A DNA stretch of 64,000 bases from an uncultured Pelagibacteraceae bacterium. GTDB taxonomy: Bacteria; Pseudomonadota; Alphaproteobacteria; Pelagibacterales; Pelagibacteraceae. A program made the position numbers and the translations under genes. The DNA is taken from assembly GCA_902530455.1 (NCBI GenBank), contig CACAAD010000002.1, positions 1-64,000 of the forward strand, written 5' to 3'. Position 1 is the stretch's first letter; every line of letters begins with the position of its first letter. The notes below the pieces were generated by a model. It worked only from the letters and a program-made list of their open reading frames with translations, had not been told where the DNA came from and searched no databases. This document shows positions 19,421 through 29,441 of the stretch, in pieces.

Positions 19421-20050
19421 ATGGATAAAAAATTTCCAAAACAAATACCTGTTTTTCCTTTAAGTGGTGTAATTTACTTTCCAAAAACCAATTTACCATT
19501 AAATATTTTCGAAGAAAGATATTTGGAGTTGGTTAATGATTGTTTTAGAAGCAATAAACTAATGGGTATGGTGCAATCAAAAAAAGAAAATAGTTCAGTT
19601 TATAAGGTTGGTTGTCTAGGTAAAATAAGCGACTATCAAGAAACTTCTGATGGCAGAGTGTTAATAAATTTAACCGGAATAACTAGGTTTGAAATTACAA
19701 AAGAGATAACAAATCAAAAGAAATATAGAGAGTTCGAAGTTGATTACAAAAAATTTTATAAAGATGTACTCGATTCTGAAAAAATAGTACTTGTTCATGA
19801 TAATTTCAATTTTATGGAAAAAATTAAAAAATTTTTTGAAAAAAATGGTCTCATGATAAATTGGAAAGAATTTGAAAAACTTGATGAAACACAAAAGATA
19901 AACACACTATCTATGATCGCCCCTATTTCAAATGAAGAAAAGCAAAAACTACTTGAAACTATAAGCTTAAGTGAAAAGACAAGTACTCTGTTAAATATTA
20001 TTGAATTTTATTCTTATGAAAATTCATCAGACAATGAAACAATACAATAA
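19421..20050 (+). CDS. Lon substrate-binding (LON N-terminal) domain protein, no protease domain
   Basis: IPVFPLSGVIYFPKTNLPLNIFEERYLELVNDC, MGMVQ. Confidence 0.9.
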   Translation: MDKKFPKQIPVFPLSGVIYFPKTNLPLNIFEERYLELVNDCFRSNKLMGMVQSKKENSSVYKVGCLGKISDYQETSDGRVLINLTGITRFEITKEITNQKKYREFEVDYKKFYKDVLDSEKIVLVHDNFNFMEKIKKFFEKNGLMINWKEFEKLDETQKINTLSMIAPISNEEKQKLLETISLSEKTSTLLNIIEFYSYENSSDNETIQ

Positions 20051-20068
20051 ATTATAATCTTATAAAAT

Positions 20069-21340
20069 TTAATTTGATTTATTCATTGAATTAAAGAAAT
20101 CAGAATTATTTTTAGTGTCTTTAATTTTTGATATTAAAAATTCAATACCGTCCATAGTGCCCATAGGGCTTATGATTCTTCTTAAAACATTCATTTTTGA
20201 CAAATCATCTTTTTCAAATAAAAGCTCCTCTCTTCTTGTTCCAGATCTTGTTACATCTAACGCTGGGTAAATTCTTTTATCTGCAACTTTTCTGTCTAAT
20301 ATTAATTCTGAATTTCCAGTTCCTTTAAATTCTTCAAAAATGACTTCGTCCATTCTACTTCCTGTGTCTATTAAAGCGGTCGAGATAATTGTAAGTGATC
20401 CTCCCTGTTCGACATTCCTTGCTGCTCCAAAAAATCTCTTCGGTCTCTGTAAAGCATTAGCGTCTACACCGCCAGTAAGAACTTTTCCAGAGCTTGGTAC
20501 TACTGCGTTATATGCTCTGCCAAGTCTTGTAATTGAGTCTAACAATATGACCACATCTTTTTTATGTTCTACAAGTCTTTTGGCTTTTTCAATTACCATT
20601 TCCGCGACTGCAACGTGTCTTGAGGCTGGCTCGTCAAAAGTGGATGAGACCACTTCACCTTTTACAGATCTTTGCATGTCAGTGACTTCTTCAGGTCTCT
20701 CATCAATTAATAAAACCATCAAATAAATCTCTGGGTGATTAGCGGTAATTGATTGTGCAATATTTTGTAAAATTATAGTTTTACCAGCTCTAGGAGGTGA
20801 AACTATCAAGGATCTTTGTCCTTTACCTATTGGACTTACTAAATCTATTAATCTTGCGGTATTGTCGGGTTTTTTCTCCACCTTCGTGCTTTCGATTTCT
20901 AATTTAATTCTTTTATTAGGATATAAGGGGGTCAAGTTATCAAAAGCTATTTTATTTCTACCTTTCTCTGGTTCATCAAAGTTAATTTTATTTACTTTAA
21001 GCAAAGCAAAATATCTTTCTGCGTCCTTAGGAGCCCGCACTTCCCCTTCGACTGTGTCGCCAGTTCTTAATCCAAATCTTCTTATTTGACTTGGGCTCAC
21101 ATATATATCGTCTGGACCAGGCAAATAATTCGACTCTATTGCTCTTAAAAAACCAAAGCCATCTTGCAAAACTTCAAGTACGCCTGAGGCACTGATCTGC
21201 TCGTTTTTCTCTGCTAATTTCTTTAGTATCGCGAAAAGAATTTCTTGCTTTCTTAGGGTACTAGGGTTTTCAATTCCAAGTTTTTCCGCTTGGGAAATTA
21301 AATCAGCTGGGCTTTGTTTTTTTAATTCTTGTAAGTTCAT
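20069..21340 (-). CDS. rho: transcription termination factor Rho
   Basis: [62 protein letters not shown]. Confidence 0.98.
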   Translation of the reverse strand: MNLQELKKQSPADLISQAEKLGIENPSTLRKQEILFAILKKLAEKNEQISASGVLEVLQDGFGFLRAIESNYLPGPDDIYVSPSQIRRFGLRTGDTVEGEVRAPKDAERYFALLKVNKINFDEPEKGRNKIAFDNLTPLYPNKRIKLEIESTKVEKKPDNTARLIDLVSPIGKGQRSLIVSPPRAGKTIILQNIAQSITANHPEIYLMVLLIDERPEEVTDMQRSVKGEVVSSTFDEPASRHVAVAEMVIEKAKRLVEHKKDVVILLDSITRLGRAYNAVVPSSGKVLTGGVDANALQRPKRFFGAARNVEQGGSLTIISTALIDTGSRMDEVIFEEFKGTGNSELILDRKVADKRIYPALDVTRSGTRREELLFEKDDLSKMNVLRRIISPMGTMDGIEFLISKIKDTKNNSDFFNSMNKSN

Positions 21341-21402
21341 TTGATTGGTTGAATTTGAGGTAAGTTATATAAATATAAGACTTTTTGATAAAATTTCAAG
21401 TA

Positions 21403-21837
21403 TTATAATGGTTTAAAAATTACGACAAATATGATGATAATTAACAAAATTGTAGGAACCTCATTAATAATTCTAAAAAATTTTGAGCTTTTCGTATTGT
21501 TATCAATCTGAAAGTCTTTCAAAACAGCAAGTAAATAAAAGTGATACCCAGTCAAAATTATAACAAGCCCAAGTTTAATTTGCATCCATAGAAAACTAAG
21601 ACTTGTTATACCTTGGGAGTGAATTAAAAGTATTCCAAAAACCCACGACAAAATCATAGCAGGGTTCATGATATAAAAATACAATCTTTTTTCCATTAAT
21701 TTGAAAGTTTCTGATTGACCTCTATTTTCTCTAGTCTCTGCATGATAAACAAAAATTCTGGGTAAATACAATAGTCCCGCCATCCAAGAAATAACTGCTA
21801 TAAGGTGTAAAGATTTAAACGCTAGGTATGCATTCAT
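21403..21837 (-). CDS. hemJ: HemJ-type protoporphyrinogen IX oxidase (UPF0093 family)
   Basis: KSLHLIAVISWMAGLLYLPRIFVYHAE; sits with hemH and hemE. Confidence 0.92.
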   Translation of the reverse strand: MNAYLAFKSLHLIAVISWMAGLLYLPRIFVYHAETRENRGQSETFKLMEKRLYFYIMNPAMILSWVFGILLIHSQGITSLSFLWMQIKLGLVIILTGYHFYLLAVLKDFQIDNNTKSSKFFRIINEVPTILLIIIIFVVIFKPL

Positions 21838-22830
21838 TTATAAATATTTTTTTGTTAGTTGTTCAAATAAGTTTATGTGATCCTCACTATCATTTAAACA
21901 AGGAACTACATCAAAATTGTTTCCCCCAGAATTTATAAAGCTTTCTTTGCCTTGAATAGATATTTCTTCAAGAGTTTCAACACAGTCCGAAGAAAAACCT
22001 GGGCAGATTACAACTACATTTTTTTTCCCTTCTTTTGGCAAGTTTTCTAAAGTAACATCAGTATAAGGCTTCAACCAAGCTTCGGGGCCAAATCTAGATT
22101 GGAATGAAGTCCTTATCTCAACAGTTTTAAATGTTTCCGAGAGCAATCTAGACGTTTTGTGGCAGTAACAATGATAAGGATCACCTTTATCAAAATATTT
22201 TTGAGGGATGCCGTGGTATGAGGCTAGAATTAAATCAGGTTTCCATTCTAACTCTGAGATTTTAATTTTCAAACTATTAGAAAGCGCTTTAATATATAGA
22301 GGTTCCGACTCGTAGTGAGGTATTATTTGAAGACTCGGCTGCCATCTCATTTCCATTAGAGCTCTATAGACCTCATCACATACTGTCGCTGTTGTTGCGG
22401 CGGCATACTGCGGATAAAGAGGTAAGACTATAAGTTTTTCACAACCGGCTTCATGTAATTTAAATATTTTGCTTTTTATGCTTGGATTCCCATATCTCAT
22501 AGCATAATCAACTATAACGTTTTTGCTGCCAATCCTATCTAATAGTTTTTTTGTTTGCATTATAGTGAAATATCTCAATGGAGACATGTCTTCTTTTTTC
22601 ATCCATATCTCTTTATATGCTTTAGCGGTTTTGGATGGCCGTAAATTTAGAATAAACAGATTGAGAATAATTTTCCATAAAAATGGATTCACTTCTATTA
22701 CTCTTCTGTCTGACAAAAATTCTTTTAAATATTTTCTTATATCTAGCCACTTGGTGGAGTCCGGTGTTCCAAGATTTACAAGTAGTACGCCTGTTTTACC
22801 AAAGTTTATTTTTGGGTGATCATTGTTCAT
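21838..22830 (-). CDS. hemH: ferrochelatase
   Basis: GVLLVNLGTPDS, PLYPQYAAATTATV, SYHGIPQKYFDKGDPY, CPGFSSDCVETLEEI. Confidence 0.97.
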   Translation of the reverse strand: MNNDHPKINFGKTGVLLVNLGTPDSTKWLDIRKYLKEFLSDRRVIEVNPFLWKIILNLFILNLRPSKTAKAYKEIWMKKEDMSPLRYFTIMQTKKLLDRIGSKNVIVDYAMRYGNPSIKSKIFKLHEAGCEKLIVLPLYPQYAAATTATVCDEVYRALMEMRWQPSLQIIPHYESEPLYIKALSNSLKIKISELEWKPDLILASYHGIPQKYFDKGDPYHCYCHKTSRLLSETFKTVEIRTSFQSRFGPEAWLKPYTDVTLENLPKEGKKNVVVICPGFSSDCVETLEEISIQGKESFINSGGNNFDVVPCLNDSEDHINLFEQLTKKYL

Positions 22831-23837
22831 CTGTTTATTATATTAACTCTATCTACAATTTTTTTTATTATACTGGGATTTGTCTCTGGCAGAATACCAT
22901 GCCCAAGATTAAATATGTAGGGGGTGTTCTTAAATATTTCTAAATATTTTTCCATTTCTTTCAATGCTATTTTTTCATCTTCGAGAAGAATGTTTGGATT
23001 CATTCCTCCTTGTATACAAACTTTCCCGAAATTGTTTTTTGCCCATGAAGGATCTATTTCATAATCAATGTTTATTGCATTTGGTTTCACCTTCTCTAAG
23101 AAATTTATATAATTTCCTTTTAAACCCTTAGGAAAACAAATAGATGGTATCTTGTTTTCTTCACAAAAATTGACCAGACTTTTATTAGGTTTGTAACAAT
23201 ATTCATCTAAATCTTCATCTTTGATTAGTCCAGCCCAAGAATCAAATATTTGTATTATATCTGCGCCGGCTTGTTTTTGATTAATTATATGAATTTTTAA
23301 GAATTCATCTAATTTTTTTAGAACTGATTTTATTTCGTTTTTATTCTTTATTATTATTTTATTATCAGATTTATTCTGTTCTTTAAAATTATATAAATAA
23401 ATCATTAATGTCCAAGGAGCGCCAACAAATGCAATTAATGATTTGTCTTTGTTTAATATAGTTTTGGTTTTATTTATTGCTTTGTATATAGGTTGTAGGG
23501 TAGAGAGAAAGCTTTTTTCATTTGTATCTAAAAATTTATTAATGTTTAATTTTGAATTTCTTGGTCCATCTTTCTTCCCAAATTCTATGGGTTGGCCTAG
23601 AGCATAAGGTATTACCAATATGTCTGAAAAAATTATTGCGGCATCAAGGTTAAATCTTTTCATTGGCTGTAACGTAATTTCTGAAGCCAGTTTGCTATTT
23701 AAACATAGTTTTAAAAAATTTGGATTTTGGGATCTTAATTGTTTAAATTCAGGCAAATATCTACCAGCTTGTCTCATGAACCATACAGGCACACAAGAAA
23801 TATCTTTATTTATTAAACAATTTAACAATTTACTCAT
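22827..23837 (-). CDS. hemE: uroporphyrinogen decarboxylase
   Basis: PVWFMRQAGRYLPEF, IIFSDILVIPYALG, FVGAPWTLM, NLGHGILPETNP. Confidence 0.97.
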   Translation of the reverse strand: MSKLLNCLINKDISCVPVWFMRQAGRYLPEFKQLRSQNPNFLKLCLNSKLASEITLQPMKRFNLDAAIIFSDILVIPYALGQPIEFGKKDGPRNSKLNINKFLDTNEKSFLSTLQPIYKAINKTKTILNKDKSLIAFVGAPWTLMIYLYNFKEQNKSDNKIIIKNKNEIKSVLKKLDEFLKIHIINQKQAGADIIQIFDSWAGLIKDEDLDEYCYKPNKSLVNFCEENKIPSICFPKGLKGNYINFLEKVKPNAINIDYEIDPSWAKNNFGKVCIQGGMNPNILLEDEKIALKEMEKYLEIFKNTPYIFNLGHGILPETNPSIIKKIVDRVNIINR

Positions 23838-24120
23838 AAATTAAATATTATATTAATAAGAGTAGTTATTGTAATAGGTCATGTTAGTATCGACTATATT
23901 TATTTATACTTACTTTTAAACATTTTATGCCTGCCAAGCAGTCCGAATTTGCTGTAATTTGAATTATTGATTGAATTATACTCACAGTTTATAGTTTTAA
24001 TGTATAAAATAATTCACATCGAATAAAATGTATAAAATATGTTAATTAATGTGAGCAACTTTTTTTTACAAGAGACTTTAGAGAACAACATAAAGTTATA
24101 CGATTATTATTAACAGGATT
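23838..24120. other. putative chromosomal replication origin (oriC) region
   Basis: 283-bp non-coding gap between divergent hemE and ppsR/DUF299, the conserved alphaproteobacterial oriC position; AT-rich; degenerate DnaA-box-like 9-mers TAATTCACA (24010-24018), ATACTCACA (23978-23986), TTGCTCACA (24058-24050, minus); 13-bp direct repeat AATGTATAAAATA. Confidence 0.65.
23999..24039. repeat. 13-bp direct repeat AATGTATAAAATA x2 with 28-bp period
   Basis: Identical copies at 23999-24011 and 24027-24039. Confidence 0.85.
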
Positions 24121-24942
24121 ATGAACGAAAAATACAATGTATATCTTATCTCAGATTCCACGGGGGAAACTTTGGACAGGATATTTCTATCTTTACAATC
24201 GCAATTTAAAAACTTTAAATATGAGAAAAAAGAGTTCTTTTTTGTTAGAACCGAACAACAAGTTGATAGAATAATGGAAGAGGGAACAGGGGTAGATAAT
24301 CCCATTATTCTTTATACAATTGTGGAAACAAAACTTGCTAAATATTTATCAAGAAAAAGTGAGCTTTCAAATATTCCATGTTTTGGTGTCCTAGGGAGTT
24401 TAATTTTAGCTTTTTCAAAACTTCTAAATCAAAAAGCAATTCATAAACCAAGCGCTCAACATGTTTTAGATGATGATTATTACAAAAGAATTGAGGCAAT
24501 TCAATTTACGATGTCCCATGATGATGGAAAAATAACAAAAGACTTGTCAAAGTCAGACGTGATTTTATTGGGAGTTAGCAGAACGAGCAAAACACCAACA
24601 TCCATCTACCTAGCAAATAGAGGTTATAAGACGACAAACATACCTTTAGTTCCAAACCAAGAAATACCCGAAGACTTAAAAAATAAAGATTTTAAATCTT
24701 GCATAATTGGGCTTTATGCAGACCCAGGCAGATTGTCAGACATAAGACGTAACCGAGTAGCCTTGATGCAAGAAAATGGATCCTCTAATTACACGGATGT
24801 TGGCGCCATAAAGAAAGAAGTGGAGGATTCTAAAAATTTGTTTAAAAAATATAGTTGGCCAACCATTGATGTAACAAGAAAATCAGTCGAAGAAACTGCA
24901 GCTTCAATTATTAAAATAATTGAAATTAAAAGAAAAAAATGA
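24121..24942 (+). CDS. pyruvate, phosphate dikinase/PEP synthetase regulatory protein (DUF299, kinase/pyrophosphorylase)
   Basis: VYLISDSTGETLD, DVILLGVSRTSKTPTSIYLANRGYKTTNIPLVP. Confidence 0.95.
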   Translation: MNEKYNVYLISDSTGETLDRIFLSLQSQFKNFKYEKKEFFFVRTEQQVDRIMEEGTGVDNPIILYTIVETKLAKYLSRKSELSNIPCFGVLGSLILAFSKLLNQKAIHKPSAQHVLDDDYYKRIEAIQFTMSHDDGKITKDLSKSDVILLGVSRTSKTPTSIYLANRGYKTTNIPLVPNQEIPEDLKNKDFKSCIIGLYADPGRLSDIRRNRVALMQENGSSNYTDVGAIKKEVEDSKNLFKKYSWPTIDVTRKSVEETAASIIKIIEIKRKK

Positions 24943-25523
24943 GAATTGTTTTAGCTTCCAAAAGTGGTGTTAGAAAAGAAATCTTAGATAAATATGGAAT
25001 CGAGTCAATTGTTTCCCCATCAAATGTAGACGAAGATCAAGTCAAAGAGTCTTTGCTAGAAAAAGGCGCTGACCCAGAAATTATTTCAAAGAACCTAGCA
25101 GAATTGAAATCAGCTAAAGTAAGCTTAAAATATCCTGACAAACTTGTTCTAGGCGCAGATAGCGTTATATCACTTGATCTTAAATTAATAAATAAACCTA
25201 GTTCGAGAGACGAAGCATACAACATTCTAAAATTATTAAATGGCAATAAACATGATTTAATCAGCTCTGTTTGTATTTCTAAAAATGGATCAATGATTTG
25301 GAATTACACTGATAAATCTGAACTAAAAATGAAAAATCTATCTGATAAAGAATTGAAAACATATCTCGAAGGGATAAAAACCGAAACATTGCTAGCTTAT
25401 GGAGTTTATCAAATAGAAGCTGGCGGTTTAAATTTATTTGAGTATATAAAAGGAGATAAAGATTCTATAATGGGATTACCGATTAAACAAATTAAGGAAT
25501 ATATAAATAACTACAAAATATGA
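24939..25523 (+). CDS. maf: Maf-family nucleotide pyrophosphatase
   Basis: IVLASKSGVRKEIL, LVLGADSVISLD, KINKPSSRDEAYNIL. Confidence 0.93.
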   Translation: MRIVLASKSGVRKEILDKYGIESIVSPSNVDEDQVKESLLEKGADPEIISKNLAELKSAKVSLKYPDKLVLGADSVISLDLKLINKPSSRDEAYNILKLLNGNKHDLISSVCISKNGSMIWNYTDKSELKMKNLSDKELKTYLEGIKTETLLAYGVYQIEAGGLNLFEYIKGDKDSIMGLPIKQIKEYINNYKI

Positions 25524-26350
25524 AAAAAAAGAAATTTGCGATAGTAGGTAGTCCCGTATCTCACTCACTTTCACCGATTATGCATAACTACTGGTTTAAA
25601 AAATATAATATTAACGCTGAGTATATCTTTTTAGATACTGATAAAAGTGAAATTCAAAGTGTGATAGATAAGATTAAAAATAAAGAAATTAAAGGAATAA
25701 ACGTTACCTTGCCATACAAGACTACAGTTATATCTTTTTTGAGCAAGACTATAAATGACGCCAATGAAACTCACTCAGTTAATACTGTTATGCTTGATGA
25801 AAAAGATAATTTGATAGGAGAGAACACCGATGTTTTTGGATTTCAGGCAGCTTATTTAAAATCTATTCCAAATCAAGAAAAAAAGAATAAAAAAGTATTA
25901 ATCCTTGGAGCAGGTGGGGTTGCGCCTTCAATTATATTAGCTCTATTAAAATCAAAAATACATAATATTACTTTGAGCAATAGAACATATGAAAAATCGT
26001 TATTTCTTAAAAAGAATTTTAAAAATTTAAATATTATTAAATGGAATGATTTTTCAACAGAGGTTAATAAATTTGACATTATTATAAATGCAACAAGTTT
26101 AGGATTAAATTCTAGCGATGAATTTAATAACGATTTTAGTAATTTCAAAAAAAATTTGGTTTATATAGATACAATATACAATCCACCGGAGACTAAAATG
26201 ATTAAGTATTTTAAATCAAACCAAATTAGAACATATAATGGATTGAATATGCTTATTTATCAGGGACAAAAAGCTTTTTACTTATGGAATAAAATCAACC
26301 CAGAGGTTGACGATGAATTACTAAAATTATTGGAGTCAAAACTAGATTAA
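25520..26350 (+). CDS. aroE: shikimate dehydrogenase
   Basis: AIVGSPVSHSLSPIMHNYWF, GINVTLPYKT, GENTDVFGF, LILGAGGVAPSI. Confidence 0.96.
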   Translation: MKKKKFAIVGSPVSHSLSPIMHNYWFKKYNINAEYIFLDTDKSEIQSVIDKIKNKEIKGINVTLPYKTTVISFLSKTINDANETHSVNTVMLDEKDNLIGENTDVFGFQAAYLKSIPNQEKKNKKVLILGAGGVAPSIILALLKSKIHNITLSNRTYEKSLFLKKNFKNLNIIKWNDFSTEVNKFDIIINATSLGLNSSDEFNNDFSNFKKNLVYIDTIYNPPETKMIKYFKSNQIRTYNGLNMLIYQGQKAFYLWNKINPEVDDELLKLLESKLD

Positions 26351-26907
26351 TGAAAATAGGTATTACAGGCTCTTTATCTTCGGGAAAATCATCAGTTGCA
26401 AAAATCTTATCAAAAAAAAATGATTTGCTATTCAGTGCAGATAAAATAGTTAAAAATTTATATTCTAACGACCAATTTAAAAAAAAGATAAAAAAAAAAT
26501 TTAAAATTAGAAAAAAGAATATTAAAAATGAAATAAGATTTAAATTATTGAATAAAGAATTAGATTTAAAAGAATTAGGAAAATTAATTCATCCTTTCGT
26601 AAGAGAAAAAATGAAAGAATTTTCGAGAAAAAACAAAAAAAAAGATATTATTTTTTTCGAAATACCATTGTTAATAGAAAGTAATTTAATGAATTTTTTC
26701 GATTTCATTATATTGGTAGTGGCCCCTAAAAAAAATAGACTTAATCGTTACATAAAAAGCGGGGGTAAAAAAGAAATGTTCAATCTTCTAGATAATAATC
26801 AAATACCGCCAAAGAAAAAAATTAAATTTTGTGATTATTTAATTGTTAATAACAAATCTAAAAATATTTTAAAACAAAAGGTACATGATATAATTTTAGA
26901 TGTCTGA
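26350..26907 (+). CDS. coaE: dephospho-CoA kinase
   Basis: IGITGSLSSGKSSVAKIL, LIHPFVREKM, EIPLLIES. Confidence 0.93.
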   Translation: MKIGITGSLSSGKSSVAKILSKKNDLLFSADKIVKNLYSNDQFKKKIKKKFKIRKKNIKNEIRFKLLNKELDLKELGKLIHPFVREKMKEFSRKNKKKDIIFFEIPLLIESNLMNFFDFIILVVAPKKNRLNRYIKSGGKKEMFNLLDNNQIPPKKKIKFCDYLIVNNKSKNILKQKVHDIILDV

Positions 26908-27562
26908 AATTTTCTTAGATATTGAAACTACTGGATTATCTTTCAAAGACAATCACAGAATTGTTGAAATAGCATGTATTGAAACTAAAGAGCTTCTTCC
27001 AACGAAAAGAATTTTTCACAAAATAATTAATCCTGAACGCAACGTGCCAGATGAGGCATTTAAAATTCATGGTTTTTCAACCGAATTTTTAAGAGATAAA
27101 CCCAAGTTTAAAGAAATAGCAGATGAACTAATTAATTTTATAAACGGAAATGATCTAATTATACATAATGCGCCATTCGATTTACCTTTCATTAATCATG
27201 AACTTAAAATTTTAAAAAAAGATATTATAATTAAAAATAAAGTTATAGATACTCTTGAATTAGCCAGAGGAAAATATCCTGGAGTGTCAAACTCTCTTGA
27301 TGCACTTTGTAAAAGATTTAACATAGATTTGTCGAGACGAATAAAGCATAACGCGATTTTAGACTGTGAGTTGTTACGAGAAGTTTATATCTACCTTTTA
27401 GATGCTAAAGAACCTAAATTATCATTTAATTCGAAAGTTGAGCAAAAAAAAAATAGCGAGAAAATTTTAAACTATTCAACTAAAATAGTAAATCCTTCAG
27501 AGGAAGAATTAAAAAACCACGAAAAATTTTTGAAATCAGAGCTAAAAAAAAATTATTTTTAG
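26900..27562 (+). CDS. dnaQ: DNA polymerase III epsilon subunit
   Basis: IFLDIETTGLSFKDNHRIVEIA, IHNAPFDLPFINHEL, HNAILDCELL. Confidence 0.95.
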   Translation: MSEIFLDIETTGLSFKDNHRIVEIACIETKELLPTKRIFHKIINPERNVPDEAFKIHGFSTEFLRDKPKFKEIADELINFINGNDLIIHNAPFDLPFINHELKILKKDIIIKNKVIDTLELARGKYPGVSNSLDALCKRFNIDLSRRIKHNAILDCELLREVYIYLLDAKEPKLSFNSKVEQKKNSEKILNYSTKIVNPSEEELKNHEKFLKSELKKNYF

Positions 27563-27975
27563 TTACGTCTCGACAAATATAATTTTTTAAAATCTACTTC
27601 TTGGTCAATCTTGATTTCTTTGAAACCCGAATTCTCAAAAATAAAAATAAAAACCTTTCTAAGTTCTGGATATATTTTATTTGGTATTTCTATTAGTATA
27701 ATTTCCTCTAATTTTTTTTTATCGGTTAGGTTTTTATCTAACTCAACTATAGTAGAGTAGGTAGCAAGTGCGTTAATTTTGTCTAAATTTTCATCTTTTG
27801 ACTCCAAAACTAGCGTGGTTTGCACTTCTATAATATTATCTTTGAAATTATTACTTTTAATGTCTATTTTAAATTTATAATTTGAGATATCTTTAGTAAG
27901 TGAAAAAAACTTATCTGGTTTGGAAATATAAAAGTCGAGTTTTTTTATATATCTAGCGATTATTTTATAGCTCAT
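27559..27975 (-). CDS. secB: SecB-like protein-export chaperone
   Basis: Conserved dnaQ-secB neighbourhood; VQTTLVLESK, IYPELRKVF. Start trimmed to ATG at 27975 (MSYKIIARYIKKLDFYI). Confidence 0.8.
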   Translation of the reverse strand: MSYKIIARYIKKLDFYISKPDKFFSLTKDISNYKFKIDIKSNNFKDNIIEVQTTLVLESKDENLDKINALATYSTIVELDKNLTDKKKLEEIILIEIPNKIYPELRKVFIFIFENSGFKEIKIDQEVDFKKLYLSRRN

Positions 27976-28378
27976 CTTTTTTTTCTTCAATTATTTCAGC
28001 TTCAATTGTTTTATCCTCTTTTGTTTGGTTTTTATTTTTTTTTATAATTGGATAAAGAAAAAGTTTTCTGGTCACTGGAATTAATAATAAAAAACCCATT
28101 GTATCAGTAAAAAATCCTGGAATAATTAGCAACACAGCAGCTATTGCGATTGATGCCCCAGACAGCATCTCGTAAATTGGTAGCTTGTTTTGATAAATGT
28201 TTATAAATCCGGACTTTATGGTCTTTACACCCTCAATTCTTGCAAAATAAACACCAACTATGGCCGTAAAAATTATTAATAAAATCGTATTTATTGCCCC
28301 AATATTCTCCCCAATTTTAATAAATAGCAATATTTCTATTATTGGTATGGCTATAATTGATATTAGTATTGTGTTCAT
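27965..28378 (-). CDS. FxsA family membrane protein
   Basis: IPIIEILLFIKIGENIGAINTILLIIFTAIVGVYFARIEG. Confidence 0.9.
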   Translation of the reverse strand: MNTILISIIAIPIIEILLFIKIGENIGAINTILLIIFTAIVGVYFARIEGVKTIKSGFINIYQNKLPIYEMLSGASIAIAAVLLIIPGFFTDTMGFLLLIPVTRKLFLYPIIKKNKNQTKEDKTIEAEIIEEKKDEL

Positions 28379-28422
28379 TTGTCTGATACAAAAATATATT
28401 AATAATGTATATTTAGCAAATT

Positions 28423-29031
28423 ATGAGTAGCAACTTTGGGTATATAGATATTATTTTACTGGCTATGATAGCTGGTTTTATCATTCTAAGATTGAGAAGT
28501 ATCTTAGGTAGAAAAACTGGCCATGAAGATAAAGTTTATCCTAGATTTTCTGAAAAAAAATTTGAAGAATTTCGAAATCAGCAAGAAGTTAAATTTAAAA
28601 AGAAAAATTCAAATGAATTAAAAGGCGAAGAAAAAGAAAAATTCATTAAAGGCGCTGAAATTGCTTACGAAACCATTATTACAGCCTTTGCAAAAGGTGA
28701 CAAAAAGAGTTTAAAAGGTCTCTTAACGCCAAGAATGGCCACAAATTTTAATCAAGCCATTTCTGATAGAGAAGATAAAGGCATAAAGTCAGAGTTAACA
28801 TTTATAGGCATGAAAGAGTCTAACCTTGAGAAATTTGAGAAGGTTCAAGATAATATTTTTGCTACAGTTAAATTCGTATCTGATATAATCTCAGTTAAAA
28901 AAGATAAAAGCAATAATGTTTTAGAAGGAAATCCTGATCGAATAAAAACCGTAACCGATCATTGGAAGTTTTCTAAGAAAGAGACAAGTGACAGTCCTAA
29001 TTGGTACTTAGCCGAAATATTGCCTAAGTGA
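28423..29031 (+). CDS. Tim44/TimA-domain protein
   Basis: N-terminal TM, then KGAEIAYETIITAFAKGDKKSLKGLLTPRMATNFNQAI. Confidence 0.92.
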   Translation: MSSNFGYIDIILLAMIAGFIILRLRSILGRKTGHEDKVYPRFSEKKFEEFRNQQEVKFKKKNSNELKGEEKEKFIKGAEIAYETIITAFAKGDKKSLKGLLTPRMATNFNQAISDREDKGIKSELTFIGMKESNLEKFEKVQDNIFATVKFVSDIISVKKDKSNNVLEGNPDRIKTVTDHWKFSKKETSDSPNWYLAEILPK

Positions 29032-29441
29032 AGAAAAAAAAACATCTATCAAAAAAAGACAAACAAGATTGGCAAAACTTTTTAAGAGACACATCTCATG
29101 TGCCCGACAAAGATCAAAAAAATAGAGTTGATAAAGTAACCAGTAAATTTCGATTTGACTTACACGGCTTAACTTTGGACGAAGCTAATAAAAAAGTTAA
29201 AGAAATCATTAAATCATGTTGTGAAAGAAATTTTAGAGAAATACTTTTAATTACAGGCAAAGGATTGCATTCAAATCAAAATGATGTGTATAAATCTTCA
29301 GACTTAAGTAAATTAAGATTCTCTGTCCCGGAATTCATTAATTCAGACCCAGAAATTTCTAAATTAATTCAATCAATTGTTAATCCTCCACAAAATGAAG
29401 GTGGCGAAGGCGCATTACTTATCAAGTTGAAAAAGTTATAA
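29028..29441 (+). CDS. Smr/MutS2 domain protein
   Basis: [41 protein letters not shown]. Confidence 0.92.
   Translation: MKKKKHLSKKDKQDWQNFLRDTSHVPDKDQKNRVDKVTSKFRFDLHGLTLDEANKKVKEIIKSCCERNFREILLITGKGLHSNQNDVYKSSDLSKLRFSVPEFINSDPEISKLIQSIVNPPQNEGGEGALLIKLKKL

Noticed and set aside
20340-20726. Antisense ORF of 128 aa opposite rho
   Set aside because: Mirror of the highly conserved rho coding frame; Ser/Thr/Leu-rich shadow ORF.
22683-22943. Plus-strand ORF spanning the hemH/hemE junction
   Set aside because: Antisense to two well-supported heme genes with a 4-bp overlap.
24050-24058. TTGCTCACA (minus strand) as a strong DnaA box
   Set aside because: Two mismatches to TTATNCACA; kept only as weak support for oriC, not as a separate feature.
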